Origin: Pelomonas sp. BJYL3
GTDB taxonomy: Bacteria; Pseudomonadota; Gammaproteobacteria; Burkholderiales; Burkholderiaceae_C
DNA: 64,000 bases
Assembly: GCF_027257975.1 (NCBI RefSeq)
Contig: NZ_JANZKX010000005.1
Span: 1-64,000, forward strand
Direction: 5' to 3'
Shown here: positions 25,421 through 34,734 of the stretch, piece by piece
Layout: every line of letters starts with the position of its first letter
How positions within the stretch are numbered: position 1 is the first letter of the stretch
Notes under the pieces: model-generated
Seen by the model: only the letters and a program-made list of their open reading frames with translations
The model's database searches: none
Told to the model about the DNA's origin: nothing
Translations under genes and position numbers: made by a program

Positions 25421-27598
25421 ATGGTTGACGACAGCACCCTTCAGGCCCTGAGGGAGGCCCGCCATGGCGACCCTTTCGCCGTGCTGGGTCAGCATGCCGA
25501 CGACGAAGGCCGGCTGTGGCTGCGCGCCTGCCTGCCCGGTGCGCAGGCGGTGCAGGTGCTGGACGCCGCCAGCGGCCGTGCCCTGTGCCGCATGACGGTG
25601 CGTGAGCCGGCTCTGTTCTTCGAGGCCCTCATCCCGCGCCGCCGCAAGCCCTTCGCCTACCGCCTCTTCGTGCAGTGGCAGGCCGGCGGCCCCTGGCAGC
25701 GCATGGACGATGCCTACGCCTTCGGCCCCCAGCTGTCTGAAGCCGAGCTGCAGCAGCTCGCGGCCGGCCTGCACCTGCGGCCCTGGCAGGTGCTGGGCGC
25801 CCATCTGCAGCAGGTGGACGGCGTGGCCGGCACGCGCTTCGCCGTCTGGGCACCGAACGCCCGGCGCGTCAGCGTGGTGGGCAGCTTCAACCAGTGGGAC
25901 GGCCGCCGTCATCCCATGCGGCGCCGGCACGAGGCGGGCGTCTGGGAGCTCTTCATCCCGGCCGTGCAGGCGGGCGACCTCTACCAGTTCGAGATCCTCG
26001 CCGCCGAGGGTCAGGTCTTGCGCAAGGCCGATCCCTACGCCCGCCAGGCCCAGTTCCGGCCGGACACGGCCAGCATCGTCTGCGCCGAGCCGCCTCAGCT
26101 GCGCCTGCCCGTCGACCGCCGCCCGGTGAACCGCCGCGACGCGCCCATCAGCATCTACGAGGTGCACGCCCTGTCCTGGCGGCGCCCCCCTGGCGGCGGG
26201 CCCGGCGACTTCGTGGACTGGGACACCCTGGCCGCCACCTTGCCGGGCTATGCCGCGGGCCTGGGCTTCACCCACATCGAGCTGCTGCCCATCTCCGAGC
26301 ATCCCTTCGATGGCTCCTGGGGCTACCAGACCCTGGGCCTCTATGCGCCCACGGCGCGCCTGGGCGACCCGCGCGGCCTGGCCCGCTTCGTGGCCGCCTG
26401 CCATGCCCAGGGCCTGGGCGTGCTGCTGGACTGGGTGCCCGCGCATTTCCCGGCGGACTCCCATGGCCTCGCCCAGTTCGACGGCACGCACCTCTACGAG
26501 TACGCCGACCCGCGCGAGGGCTTCCACCGCGACTGGAACACGCTGATCTACCACTTCGGCCGCCTCGAGACCCAGCAGTTCCTGGTGGGCAATGCGCTGT
26601 ACTGGCTGGAGCAGTGGGGCGTGGACGGCCTGCGCGTGGACGCCGTGGCCTCCATGCTCTACCGCGATTACTCCCGCCCGCCCGGCGAGTGGGTGCCCAA
26701 TGTGCAGGGAGGCCGCGAGAACCTCGAGGCCATCGCCTTCCTGCGCCGCATGAACGAGGTGATCGGCGCCGAGGCGCCCGGCGGCATCACCGTCGCGGAG
26801 GAATCGACCAGCTTTCCCGGCGTCAGCGCGCCCACCTCGGCCGGCGGCCTGGGCTTCCACTACAAATGGAACATGGGCTGGATGAACGACACCCTGCGCT
26901 ACATGCACGAGGACCCCATCCACCGCAAATGGCATCACGAGAAGATGAGCTTCGGCCTCGTCTACGCCTTCAGCGAGAACTTCGTGCTGCCGCTCTCGCA
27001 TGACGAGGTGGTGCACGGCAAGGGCTCGCTGCTGGGCAAGATGCCGGGCGACGACTGGCAGCGCTTCGCCAATCTGCGCGCCTACTACGGCTTCATGTGG
27101 GGCCATCCCGGCAAGAAGCTGCTCTTCATGGGCCAGGAGTTCGCGCAGGACAGCGAATGGAACCACGACGCCGAGCTGCCCTGGGACCTGCTGGACCGGC
27201 CGGCCCATGCCGGCGTGCAGGTGCTGGTGCGCGACCTCAACCGCGTCTACCGCGAACGGCCCAGCCTGCACCGCCAGGACTGCGAGGCCGCGGGCTTCCA
27301 GTGGCTGGTCAGTGAGGACCGCGAGCTGAGTGTCTTCGCCTGGCTGCGCCGCGAGCCGGGCGGGGAGCAGACCCTGGTGGTCTGCAACTTCACGCCGGTG
27401 CCGCGCGAGGGCTACCGCATCCCCATGCCGCAAGGTGTCCGCGCCTGGCGCGAGGTGATCAACACCGATGCCAGCTACTACGGCGGCAGCAACCTGGGCA
27501 ACCAGCAGGCGGCACTGCCGGTGGTCGACGGCCACCTGCAGCTGCTGCTGCCGCCCCTGGCCACGCTGATGCTGGCGCCGGTGGAGGAGGGCGCATGA
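25421..27598 (+). CDS. glgB: 1,4-alpha-glucan branching enzyme GlgB
   Basis: Forms alpha-1,6 branches in glycogen. About 725 residues, matching full-length GlgB (E. coli 728). An N-terminal GlgB-N module (HGDPFAVLGQH) is followed by the CBM48 module (FAVWAPNARRVSVVGSFNQWDGR) and the GH13 barrel: DWVPAHFP, GLRVDAVASM with nucleophile Asp407, AEEST with acid/base at residue 460, and LPLSHDEVVHGKGS. The ATG at 25421 is chosen because CGAGG lies seven bases upstream; a GTG at 25415 is also in frame. It follows the phosphorylase by 16 bases and its stop overlaps the next start. It carries a one-mismatch copy of the 14-bp word at 26007-26020. Confidence 0.96.
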   Translation: MVDDSTLQALREARHGDPFAVLGQHADDEGRLWLRACLPGAQAVQVLDAASGRALCRMTVREPALFFEALIPRRRKPFAYRLFVQWQAGGPWQRMDDAYAFGPQLSEAELQQLAAGLHLRPWQVLGAHLQQVDGVAGTRFAVWAPNARRVSVVGSFNQWDGRRHPMRRRHEAGVWELFIPAVQAGDLYQFEILAAEGQVLRKADPYARQAQFRPDTASIVCAEPPQLRLPVDRRPVNRRDAPISIYEVHALSWRRPPGGGPGDFVDWDTLAATLPGYAAGLGFTHIELLPISEHPFDGSWGYQTLGLYAPTARLGDPRGLARFVAACHAQGLGVLLDWVPAHFPADSHGLAQFDGTHLYEYADPREGFHRDWNTLIYHFGRLETQQFLVGNALYWLEQWGVDGLRVDAVASMLYRDYSRPPGEWVPNVQGGRENLEAIAFLRRMNEVIGAEAPGGITVAEESTSFPGVSAPTSAGGLGFHYKWNMGWMNDTLRYMHEDPIHRKWHHEKMSFGLVYAFSENFVLPLSHDEVVHGKGSLLGKMPGDDWQRFANLRAYYGFMWGHPGKKLLFMGQEFAQDSEWNHDAELPWDLLDRPAHAGVQVLVRDLNRVYRERPSLHRQDCEAAGFQWLVSEDRELSVFAWLRREPGGEQTLVVCNFTPVPREGYRIPMPQGVRAWREVINTDASYYGGSNLGNQQAALPVVDGHLQLLLPPLATLMLAPVEEGA

Positions 27599-28524
27599 AC
27601 CGCCGCCAGCTGATGCAGGGCGCCGCAGCGCTGGCCGTCCCTTGCACCGTGGTGGCCGGGGCGGATGCCTTGCCCCAGCTTGCCGCGGGCCGGCTGGAAC
27701 GCCTGGTGCTGGAGGACGCCACGCTGGGGCCGCGCCCGGTCGACGTCTGGCTGCCCCCGAGCTACCGTGCCGACCGGCCGCATGCCGTGCTGTACATGCA
27801 CGATGGCCAGATGCTCTTCGACCCGCGCAGCACCTGGAACCGCCAGGCCTGGACGGTGGATGCCGTGGCCGCGCCCTTGATCGCCGACGGCACCCTGCGC
27901 GACTTCATCGTCGTCGGCCTGCACAACCATGCCGAGCAGCGTCACGCCGAGTTCTTTCCGCAGGCCTGCTGGCCGGCGATCGAGAAGACGGCGCCCGGGC
28001 AGCGCTACCTGGCCGGGCAGCTGAAGCGCCCGCCGCTGTCCGACGCCTACCTGCGCAGCCTGGTGCGCGAGCTCAAGCCCCGCATCGATGCGCGCTACGC
28101 CACCGACCCTCGGCCCGCCTCCACCTTCCTCATGGGCTCCAGCATGGGCGGCCTGATCAGCCTCTACGGCCTTTGTGAGTATCCGCAGGTCTTCGGCGGC
28201 GCCGCGGCCCTGAGCACGCACTGGATCGGCCTGTACGAGCGCAACGCCGAGATCCCGGGTGCGCTGCTGAGCTACCTCGAACGCAAGCTGCCCGCGCCGG
28301 GCAGCCATCGCCTCTACCTGGACCGCGGCACCGCCGGGCTGGACGCGCTTTACGACGAGGCCCAGGCCCGTGTGGACGCGCTGCTGGCCGCGCGTGGCCA
28401 CCGTCCGCCGCTCACCCAGACCCGTGTCTTCGAAGATGCGGACCACACCGAGCAGCACTGGGCCGCGCGCCTGGCGCTGCCGCTGCGGGCCCTGCTGGCC
28501 CGCCCAGATGACGCTGCCGCATGA
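27595..28524 (+). CDS. Putative exported esterase (PF00756-type alpha/beta hydrolase)
   Basis: A 309-residue hydrolase of the esterase D/Fes-like family. The fold starts with VDVWLPPSYRADRPHAVLYMHDGQMLFD. The nucleophile elbow is GSSMGG with Ser182, and the late ADHTEQHW segment supplies the probable catalytic His. The N-terminus MNRRQLMQGAAALAVPCTVVAGADA has a twin arginine followed by a hydrophobic run, suggesting Tat export. Both ends overlap neighbours by four bases (ATGA), so it is coupled between branching enzyme and GlgX. The substrate is unknown. A role in removing acyl groups from imported or extracellular glucans would fit the context but is inference. Confidence 0.82.
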   Translation: MNRRQLMQGAAALAVPCTVVAGADALPQLAAGRLERLVLEDATLGPRPVDVWLPPSYRADRPHAVLYMHDGQMLFDPRSTWNRQAWTVDAVAAPLIADGTLRDFIVVGLHNHAEQRHAEFFPQACWPAIEKTAPGQRYLAGQLKRPPLSDAYLRSLVRELKPRIDARYATDPRPASTFLMGSSMGGLISLYGLCEYPQVFGGAAALSTHWIGLYERNAEIPGALLSYLERKLPAPGSHRLYLDRGTAGLDALYDEAQARVDALLAARGHRPPLTQTRVFEDADHTEQHWAARLALPLRALLARPDDAAA

Positions 28525-30680
28525 AGACTGCCCTGCCTGACCATCTGAGCCCTGGCCGCACCGAGCCCCTGGGCACCCTGGCCCGCGACGGCGGCGTCAA
28601 CGTGGCCGTGTTCTCGGAGCATGCCGAGGCCATCGAGCTGTGCGTGTTCGACGCCGAGGGCCAGCGCGAGCTGCGCCGCTACCGCCTGCACGGGCCCCAT
28701 GACGGCATCCATCACGGCTTCCTGCCGGGCCTGGGGTCAGGTCTTGTCTATGCCTTCCGTGCGCATGGGCCCTATGCGCCCGAGTGCGGCCACCGCTTCA
28801 ATCCGCACAAGCTGCTGCTGGACCCGTATGCCCGCGAGATCGTCGGCCACTTCGGCTGGCGGGCCGAGCACCACGGCTACGAGCTGGGCCACCCCGAAGG
28901 GTCCCGCAGCTTCGACCGCCGCGACAACGCCCTGCATGCCTTGAAGGCCCGCGTGGCGGCGCCGGCCGCCGGGCCTGGCCCGCGCGCTTCGGCGCCGCGG
29001 CATGCGGCGGCGGACCTGCTGCTGTACGAGGTGCATGTGAAGGGCTTCTCGGCCGCGCACCCTGGCATCCCCGAGGCCCTGCGCGGCAGCTACGCGGCCC
29101 TGGCCCATCCGGCGGCCATCGCCCATTTCCAGCGCCTGGGCGTGAGCACGCTCTCGCTGCTGCCGGTTCACTACGCCATCGACGAGCCCCACCTCGGGGA
29201 AAAGGGCCTGCACAACTACTGGGGCTACAACACCCTGGGCTTCTTCGCGCCGGACCCGCGCCTGGCCAGCAGCGCCGTTCGCCATGATCCGGCCCTGGTG
29301 GCGGCGGAGTTCCGCGCCATGGTCGCGGCTCTGCACGAGGCGGGGCTGGAGGTGGTGCTGGACGTCGTCTACAACCACACGCCCGAGGGCAACGAGTTCG
29401 GCCCCACGCTGTCCTGGCGTGGCCTGGACAACCGCAGCTACTACCGCGCCGTGCCGGACGACGCCAGCCGGGCCGAGAACCTCACCGGCTGTGGCAACAC
29501 GCTCAACACCCAGCATCCGCGGGTCACCCAGTTCGTGCTGGATTCGCTGCGCTTCTGGGTGCAGGAGATGGGCGTGGACGGCTTCCGCTTCGACCTCGCA
29601 CCGGTGCTGGGCCGCGGGCCGCGTGGCTTCGATCCGCAGGCCGCCTTCTTCACCGCCCTGCGCCAGGACCCGGTCCTCGCGGGCGTGCACCTGATCGCCG
29701 AGCCCTGGGATGCGGGCTATGACGGCTACCAGCTGGGCCGCTTCCCCGGCCGCTTCATGGAGTGGAACGACAAGTTCCGCGACGCCGTGCGCGGCTACTG
29801 GATCGGCCCGGCGGCCACGCAACCGCGCCTGGGGCATGCCATCAGCCGCGGCGAGTTCGCCCGCCGCTTCAGTGCCTCCAGCGATGTGTTCCACCATGCG
29901 CAGCGCCTGCCCACGGCCTCGGTCAACTTCATTGCCGTGCATGACGGCTACACCCTGCACGATCTGCTGAGCTACAGCGGCAAGCACAACCAGGCCAACG
30001 GCGAGGACAACCGCGACGGCCGCGACGGCGAGCTGGCCCACAACTTCGGCCATGAGGGCGAGGGGGCCCCCGCCGAGGTGCAGGCCACGCGCGAGCGCCT
30101 GCGCCGCGCCATGCTGGCCACGCTGCTGCTGGCCCAGGGCACGCCCATGCTCAATGCCGGAGACGAGCTGGCCAACAGCCAGCAGGGCAACAACAACGCC
30201 TACTGCCAGGACAACCCCCTGGGCTGGCTGGACTGGCGGCAGGACAGCGCCGCGCTGCAGTCCTTCGTGGCTCGCGTCAGCGCCCTGCGCCGGGCGCAGC
30301 CCCTGCTGCGGCACGAGCGCTGGTTCGTATCGGCAGGGCAGGGCGGGGCCGCGCATGCGGGCGATGCCCAGCTGCGCTGGTTCTCGCCGCGGGGCCACGA
30401 AATGCAGGTGCAGGACTGGCACCTGGGCCCAGAGCAGGCCCTGGCCTGCCTGATCTCGGCCCTGCCCGCCGGTGCAGAACCGAGCCTGGCCCTGCTGTTC
30501 AATCCGGAGCCCCAGGCCCTGGCCTTCCACGCGCCCGCCGAATGCCGCGGCACGCAGTGGCGCCTGCTGCTGGACAGCAGCCAGCCCGACGGCCGGCCGC
30601 TGGCGCAGGCACTGAGCCTGGACCTGGCCTTCGAGGTGCCTGCCCGCAGCCTCTGGCTGCTGCAGTCCCAGCCCGCCTGA
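28521..30680 (+). CDS. glgX: Glycogen debranching enzyme GlgX (isoamylase-type)
   Basis: Hydrolyses alpha-1,6 branches of phosphorylase-limit glycogen. 719 residues; the family is usually 650-720. It has an N-terminal CBM48-like domain (GGVNVAVFSEHAEAIELCVFD), then a GH13_11 barrel: VVLDVVYNHTPEG, GFRFDLAPVLG with nucleophile Asp358, LIAEPWDAG with acid/base Glu394, NFIAVHDGYTLHDLLSY, and GDELANSQQGNNNAYCQDN, a GlgX hallmark. Its start overlaps the esterase stop. Partner of the phosphorylase and MalQ in glycogen breakdown. Exact copy 2 of the 14-bp word sits at 28733-28746 and forces the codons GGG TCA GGT CTT GTC. Confidence 0.95.
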   Translation: MKTALPDHLSPGRTEPLGTLARDGGVNVAVFSEHAEAIELCVFDAEGQRELRRYRLHGPHDGIHHGFLPGLGSGLVYAFRAHGPYAPECGHRFNPHKLLLDPYAREIVGHFGWRAEHHGYELGHPEGSRSFDRRDNALHALKARVAAPAAGPGPRASAPRHAAADLLLYEVHVKGFSAAHPGIPEALRGSYAALAHPAAIAHFQRLGVSTLSLLPVHYAIDEPHLGEKGLHNYWGYNTLGFFAPDPRLASSAVRHDPALVAAEFRAMVAALHEAGLEVVLDVVYNHTPEGNEFGPTLSWRGLDNRSYYRAVPDDASRAENLTGCGNTLNTQHPRVTQFVLDSLRFWVQEMGVDGFRFDLAPVLGRGPRGFDPQAAFFTALRQDPVLAGVHLIAEPWDAGYDGYQLGRFPGRFMEWNDKFRDAVRGYWIGPAATQPRLGHAISRGEFARRFSASSDVFHHAQRLPTASVNFIAVHDGYTLHDLLSYSGKHNQANGEDNRDGRDGELAHNFGHEGEGAPAEVQATRERLRRAMLATLLLAQGTPMLNAGDELANSQQGNNNAYCQDNPLGWLDWRQDSAALQSFVARVSALRRAQPLLRHERWFVSAGQGGAAHAGDAQLRWFSPRGHEMQVQDWHLGPEQALACLISALPAGAEPSLALLFNPEPQALAFHAPAECRGTQWRLLLDSSQPDGRPLAQALSLDLAFEVPARSLWLLQSQPA
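28733..28746 (+). repeat. Dispersed word GGGGTCAGGTCTTG, copy 2
   Basis: Exact copy inside glgX, sense strand, followed by TC; the 16 bases are identical to the copy in acnB and encode Gly-Ser-Gly-Leu-Val in the same frame there. Confidence 0.75.
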
Positions 30681-30725
30681 CCCGACGCCTTCCATCCCCC
30701 CCTTCTTTTGTACGAGACTGCGCGC

Positions 30726-32240
30726 ATGGACCTGAACCAACGCCTCGCCGGTGTGCTGCTGCACATCACCTCCCTCCCTGGCCCGCACGGCATGGGCGAC
30801 TTCGGCCCCGATGCCTACCGCTACGTGGACTGGCTGCAGTCCGCCGGCCAGGGCCTGTGGCAGTGGCTGCCCTCGACCCCCATTGGTCCTGGTGACAGCC
30901 CTTACCAGGGCGTCTCGGCCTTCGCGGGCAGCCAGTGGATGGTGGCCTTCGAGCCCCTGGTGGCCAAGGGCTGGATGAGCGCGCCGCAGCTGCCGCCGGA
31001 AGGCTTCGATGCCTCACGCGTGGACTACGGCCGCGTGCTGCCCTGGCGCGAGCAGCAGCTGCGCGCCGCCGAGGCCGGCTTCCGCGCCAAGGCCAGCGCG
31101 GCCGAGCGCGCCGAGTTCACCGCCTGGTGCGCCTCGCAGGCCGACTGGCTGGAGGACTACGCCCTCTTCATGGCCATCCGCAGCCCGCGCGGCGGCCAGC
31201 CCTGGTGGCTGTGGCCGCAAGACCTGGCACGCCGTGAGCCCGCTGCCCTGGCCGCCGCACGCCGGGAACACGCCGCCGAGATCGACTTCTGGCGTTTCGT
31301 GCAATGGTGCTTCGACTGGCAGGTGGCCGGCCTCAAGCGCTACGCCAACGAGCGTGGCGTGCGCATCATGGGCGACCTGCCCATCTTCGTGGCCCATGAC
31401 AGCGCCGACTGCTGGGCCCGCCCCGATCTCTACGATCTGGACGATCAATTCCAGACCGTCACCGTGGCCGGCGTGCCGCCCGACGCGCTCTCCGCCGAGG
31501 GCCAGCGCTGGGGCAACCCGCTGTACCGCTGGGACCGCATGGCGGCCGAGGACTACGCCTGGTGGACGGCCCGCGTGCGCCGCGCGCTGAGCAGCGCCGA
31601 CGTCTTCCGCATCGACCACTTCCGCGGCTTCGCCGGCTACTACGAGATTCCCGGCAGCAGCCCGGATGCCAAGCAGGGCGTGTGGCGCACCGGCCCCGGC
31701 AAGGCTCTGTTCGACGCCATCGAGAAGGCCCTGGGTCCGCTGCCCATCGTGGCCGAGGACCTGGGCTTCATCACTGAGGACGTGCATGCCTTGCGCGACG
31801 CCTGCGGCTTCCCCGGCATGAAGATTCTGCAGTTCGGCTTCGGTGGTGACGGCAGCCACGAGTTCCTGCCCCAGATGTGGCCGCGCGCCGCCGTGGCCTA
31901 CACCGGCACGCACGACAACGACACCGTGCTGGGCTGGTGGCGCCACGCCAGCGCCCGCGAGCGCGCCTTCGCCGGCGCCTACCTGGCCTGCGGCGAGCAC
32001 GACGTGCACTGGGCCATGATCCGCGCCTGCTGCAACTCCGTCGCCAACATGGCCGTCTTCCCCATGCAGGACGTGCTGGGCCTGGGCGGGGAACACCGCA
32101 TGAACGTGCCCGGCATCCTCGGCGGCAACTGGGCCTGGCGCTTGCGCTGGGACATGCTCGATGCCGAGCACAGCCGCGTGCTGGGCCTGATCACGGCGGC
32201 CAGCGGGCGGGCGGATGTGGGGCTGATGCGACTGCCCTGA
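30726..32240 (+). CDS. malQ: 4-alpha-glucanotransferase MalQ (amylomaltase)
   Basis: Transfers alpha-1,4-glucan segments between maltodextrins, producing longer chains for phosphorylase and free glucose. The 504-residue protein is a GH77 enzyme of the short, amylomaltase type. Conserved: GVLLHITSLPGPHGMGDFG at the N-terminus, SPYQG, DLPIFVAHDSADCWA, FRIDHFRGFAGYYEIP with nucleophile Asp297, IVAEDLG with acid/base Glu344, and TGTHDNDT. An upstream TTG at 30708 is in frame, but the ATG at 30726 matches the usual N-terminus; no strong ribosome site is seen for either. Last gene of the glucan operon, 45 bases after glgX. Confidence 0.95.
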   Translation: MDLNQRLAGVLLHITSLPGPHGMGDFGPDAYRYVDWLQSAGQGLWQWLPSTPIGPGDSPYQGVSAFAGSQWMVAFEPLVAKGWMSAPQLPPEGFDASRVDYGRVLPWREQQLRAAEAGFRAKASAAERAEFTAWCASQADWLEDYALFMAIRSPRGGQPWWLWPQDLARREPAALAAARREHAAEIDFWRFVQWCFDWQVAGLKRYANERGVRIMGDLPIFVAHDSADCWARPDLYDLDDQFQTVTVAGVPPDALSAEGQRWGNPLYRWDRMAAEDYAWWTARVRRALSSADVFRIDHFRGFAGYYEIPGSSPDAKQGVWRTGPGKALFDAIEKALGPLPIVAEDLGFITEDVHALRDACGFPGMKILQFGFGGDGSHEFLPQMWPRAAVAYTGTHDNDTVLGWWRHASARERAFAGAYLACGEHDVHWAMIRACCNSVANMAVFPMQDVLGLGGEHRMNVPGILGGNWAWRLRWDMLDAEHSRVLGLITAASGRADVGLMRLP

Positions 32241-32344
32241 GCGGCTTTCCCCTGGGGGCGCAAGGGCACAATGGCGGCCTTCAAGCGGCCCCGGGTCATG
32301 CCCAGGGCGCCGATGGGGACGTGAAGGGAACGCGAAGGGAACAC

Positions 32345-32983
32345 ATGCCTGGCTCTGCATCGGGAATCGGAAGTCGATCATGGATCGCCGGGATGCTGCT
32401 GGCCACGTTTGCCGTGGCCGGGCGCGCCGAGGAGCCCCCGGCGCTCGGTTCGCCGCCACGGGTGCTGAAAGAGCTGCTGGCCAAGGGCGTGATCCAGGGG
32501 GTGCCGAACAGCGACTTCTTCTCCCGAGTCTTCGGCGTGCTGTTCCGCTGCGGTGCCTACAAGGTCAAGCCGGGCGAGCGCGAACCGGCGCTCTTCGGCG
32601 AATGCAAGCTGGAGAACGGACCGTACCGCTACGGCGTGGAATGGGGCCTCATGAGCTCCCGGCAAGGCGAGCTGGAGGTTTTCAACGGGCTCTACATCCG
32701 TGTGGCCTACCTGTCCAAGGCAGCCGTGCCGCTGACGGAGCTGTACCGCCAACTGCCGGAGCAAACGATCCCCACCTACCGGGATCACGCGGGAACGCTC
32801 TACAGAACGGACTGCGGCACCGCCGAGACGATCACGAGCGACCGCTCATCGGGCGGCGCCATTTTGGTGTCCATGAGCTCCAGAGGCGAAGGCAGCCGCT
32901 GTACCGGCACCCTGGACGGCTTCAGTGTCAGTTACCGCTTCCCGCAGTACGGAGGTGGCCTCCGCGTCTCTGTTCCGCGTTGA
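32345..32983 (+). CDS. Hypothetical secreted protein with four cysteines
   Basis: Unrecognised 212-residue protein. The ATG at 32345 follows an AGGGA ribosome site and begins MPGSASGIGSRSWIAGMLLATFAVAGRA, a signal peptide probably cut near residue 28. The mature part contains four Cys (in FRCGAYK, FGECKLE, RTDCGTAE and GSRCTGTL), which could form two disulfides in the periplasm. It has many short aromatic-rich strands (YRYGVEWGLMSS, LYIRVAYLS, FSVSYRFPQY), suggesting a mainly beta fold. Codon use is somewhat less biased than in neighbours. It stands alone between malQ and the antiporter and gives no hint of function. Confidence 0.7.
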   Translation: MPGSASGIGSRSWIAGMLLATFAVAGRAEEPPALGSPPRVLKELLAKGVIQGVPNSDFFSRVFGVLFRCGAYKVKPGEREPALFGECKLENGPYRYGVEWGLMSSRQGELEVFNGLYIRVAYLSKAAVPLTELYRQLPEQTIPTYRDHAGTLYRTDCGTAETITSDRSSGGAILVSMSSRGEGSRCTGTLDGFSVSYRFPQYGGGLRVSVPR

Positions 32984-33027
32984 ACTGCGGTTCCATCCCA
33001 CCATGAAAACGCTTTCTTAGCATGAAA

Positions 33028-33047
33028 CCCGATGTTCCGGCATCGGG
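33028..33047. terminator. Hairpin downstream of the secreted-protein gene
   Basis: CCCGATG and CATCGGG arms (7 bp) around TTCCGG, 45 bases after the stop. There is no T-run on the plus strand, so it is only a weak terminator candidate. Confidence 0.35.
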
Positions 33048-33091
33048 TGAGCCCGCTGCCCGCCACGGGGCTTCGTCGCCATCATGGCGCG

Positions 33092-34288
33092 ATGAACACG
33101 ACCGAAATCTTCCTGATCGCCATGACGGTGATCTTCACGGTGCCCTATCTCGTGTGGCGCCTGGGAGGCACCGACTACTGGGCGCCCCTGGTCGTGGTGC
33201 AGATCATCACGGGCATCGTGCTGGGGCCGGGCGTGCTGGGGCGTGCCTTCCCGGACTACTACCAGTTCGTCTTCAACCCGGCGGTCGTGCAGTCGCTCAA
33301 CGGGGTGGCCTGGTGGGCGGTGATGCTCTTCGTGTGGATCGCGGGCATCGAGCTGGACCTGAAGAAGGCCTGGGAACACCGGGTGGAAAGCGGCATCACG
33401 GCCGGCCTGGCGCTGGGCACGCCGCTGCTCGCCGGCAGCGTGGCCGCCCTGGCCCTGCTGGGGGGCGGCTGGATGGGGCCCAAGGCCGAGACCTGGCAGT
33501 TCGTGCTGGGCGTGGGCATGTCCTGCGCCGTCACGGCGCTGCCCATCCTGATCCTGCTGATGGAGAAGCTGGACATCCTGCGCCAGCCGTTGGGCCAGCG
33601 CATCCTGCGCTATGCCAGCCTGGACGACATCGCCATCTGGGGCGTGCTGGCCCTGATCCTGATGGACTGGGCGCGGGTGGGGCGCCAGGGCCTGTTCCTC
33701 GTGCTCTTCGCCCTGGCCACCTGGGGCCTGCGCCGCCTGATGCTGCGCCTGCCCGCCGCGGACCGCTGGTTCGTCAGCCTGATCTGGCTGGCCCTGGTGT
33801 CCTTCGGCGCGGACTGGTCCGGCCTGCACTTCATGGTGGGCGCCTTCCTGGCCGGCGCGGTGATGGACGCCGAGTGGTTCGACCAGGCCCAGATGGACCT
33901 GCTGCGCCACCACGTGCTGATGGTGCTGATGCCGGTGTTCTTCCTCTCCACGGGCCTGCGCACCAACTGGGAGATGGGCGGCTATGCGGTCTTCGGCGTG
34001 GCCGGCCTGCTGCTGGCGGTCTCGGTGGGCGGCAAGCTGCTGGGCCTGGAGATCGCCGGGCGCCTGCTGCGCTGGGCGCCGGGCGAGGCCCGCATCATCG
34101 GCTGGCTGCTGCAGACCAAGGCGCTGATCATGATCATCTTCGCCAACGTGCTGCTGGACAAGCAGATCATCACCTCCGAAACCTTCACCGCCCTGCTGCT
34201 GATGGCAGTGGGCAGCACCATGCTCACGGTGCCGGTGGTGGCGCCGATGCTGCGGCCGATGATGGGGCTGGTGAAGCGGGCGAGCTGA
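33092..34288 (+). CDS. CPA2-family cation:proton antiporter (Na+/H+ exchanger domain)
   Basis: A 398-residue inner-membrane protein with about 11-12 hydrophobic segments covering nearly its whole length, matching the Na_H_Exchanger domain of the CPA2 superfamily. Features: LFVWIAGIELDLKKAWEHR in the first repeat, YASLDDIAIWGVLALIL in the centre (paired Asp as in the ion site of such carriers), HFMVGAFLAGAVMD, and a second-half LMPVFFLSTGLRTNWE. No C-terminal TrkA/RCK domain is present, unlike KefB/C, so it is the short type. The ATG at 33092 is used; the frame is open 20 codons upstream without hydrophobic or ribosome-site support. Ion specificity cannot be deduced. Confidence 0.9.
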   Translation: MNTTEIFLIAMTVIFTVPYLVWRLGGTDYWAPLVVVQIITGIVLGPGVLGRAFPDYYQFVFNPAVVQSLNGVAWWAVMLFVWIAGIELDLKKAWEHRVESGITAGLALGTPLLAGSVAALALLGGGWMGPKAETWQFVLGVGMSCAVTALPILILLMEKLDILRQPLGQRILRYASLDDIAIWGVLALILMDWARVGRQGLFLVLFALATWGLRRLMLRLPAADRWFVSLIWLALVSFGADWSGLHFMVGAFLAGAVMDAEWFDQAQMDLLRHHVLMVLMPVFFLSTGLRTNWEMGGYAVFGVAGLLLAVSVGGKLLGLEIAGRLLRWAPGEARIIGWLLQTKALIMIIFANVLLDKQIITSETFTALLLMAVGSTMLTVPVVAPMLRPMMGLVKRAS

Positions 34289-34303
34289 GGAGCGTTGGCC
34301 GCC

Positions 34304-34723
34304 TCAGCGCCCAGGCCGGCGCGGCCACAGGAGGCTCAGCGCTGGCGGCAGCACCAGCCAGAAGCCGGAGGCGGGCATCAGGCTCGCCCCCGCGGCGCAC
34401 AGGCCCAGCAGGCCCCAGCCCAGCAGGCGCAGGCGCCGGGCCTGGCCCGCCTGCCTCAGTGGTCTGATGCACAGGGCCAGCAGGGCCAGCGGCAGCCCGA
34501 ACAGCAGGAACCAGCTGACGGCGCCGCGCAGGGGGTCGGTGCCCACGGTGTCGATCCAACCTTGCGCCAGCATGGCGCGCAGCACCGGTGCGAAGACAAG
34601 CAGTCCGAACAGGGTGTGCACCGCGGCGACGGCCAGCAGCCAGGGGCCTTCCCAGGCCTGCCAGCGGGAGGGGCGCAGGGGCAGCGGCGTGTCGATCACA
34701 GGGGTGAGGGTGGCGGGAGGCAT
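34304..34723 (-). CDS. Small integral membrane protein (possibly DUF6463)
   Basis: A 139-residue protein with four hydrophobic segments (WLLAVAAVHTLFGLLVFAPVL, AVSWFLLFGLPLALLALCI, LLGWGLLGLCAAGASLM, GFWLVLPPALSLLW). A His-Thr in the first segment and the WFLLFGLPLALLAL core resemble DUF6463 membrane proteins, a tentative match from memory. It is the last gene of the leftward operon that begins with the TetR regulator, 11 bases after the ABC1 kinase stop. Function unknown. Confidence 0.75.
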   Translation of the reverse strand: MPPATLTPVIDTPLPLRPSRWQAWEGPWLLAVAAVHTLFGLLVFAPVLRAMLAQGWIDTVGTDPLRGAVSWFLLFGLPLALLALCIRPLRQAGQARRLRLLGWGLLGLCAAGASLMPASGFWLVLPPALSLLWPRRPGR

Positions 34724-34734
34724 GGGCCGTCCTT

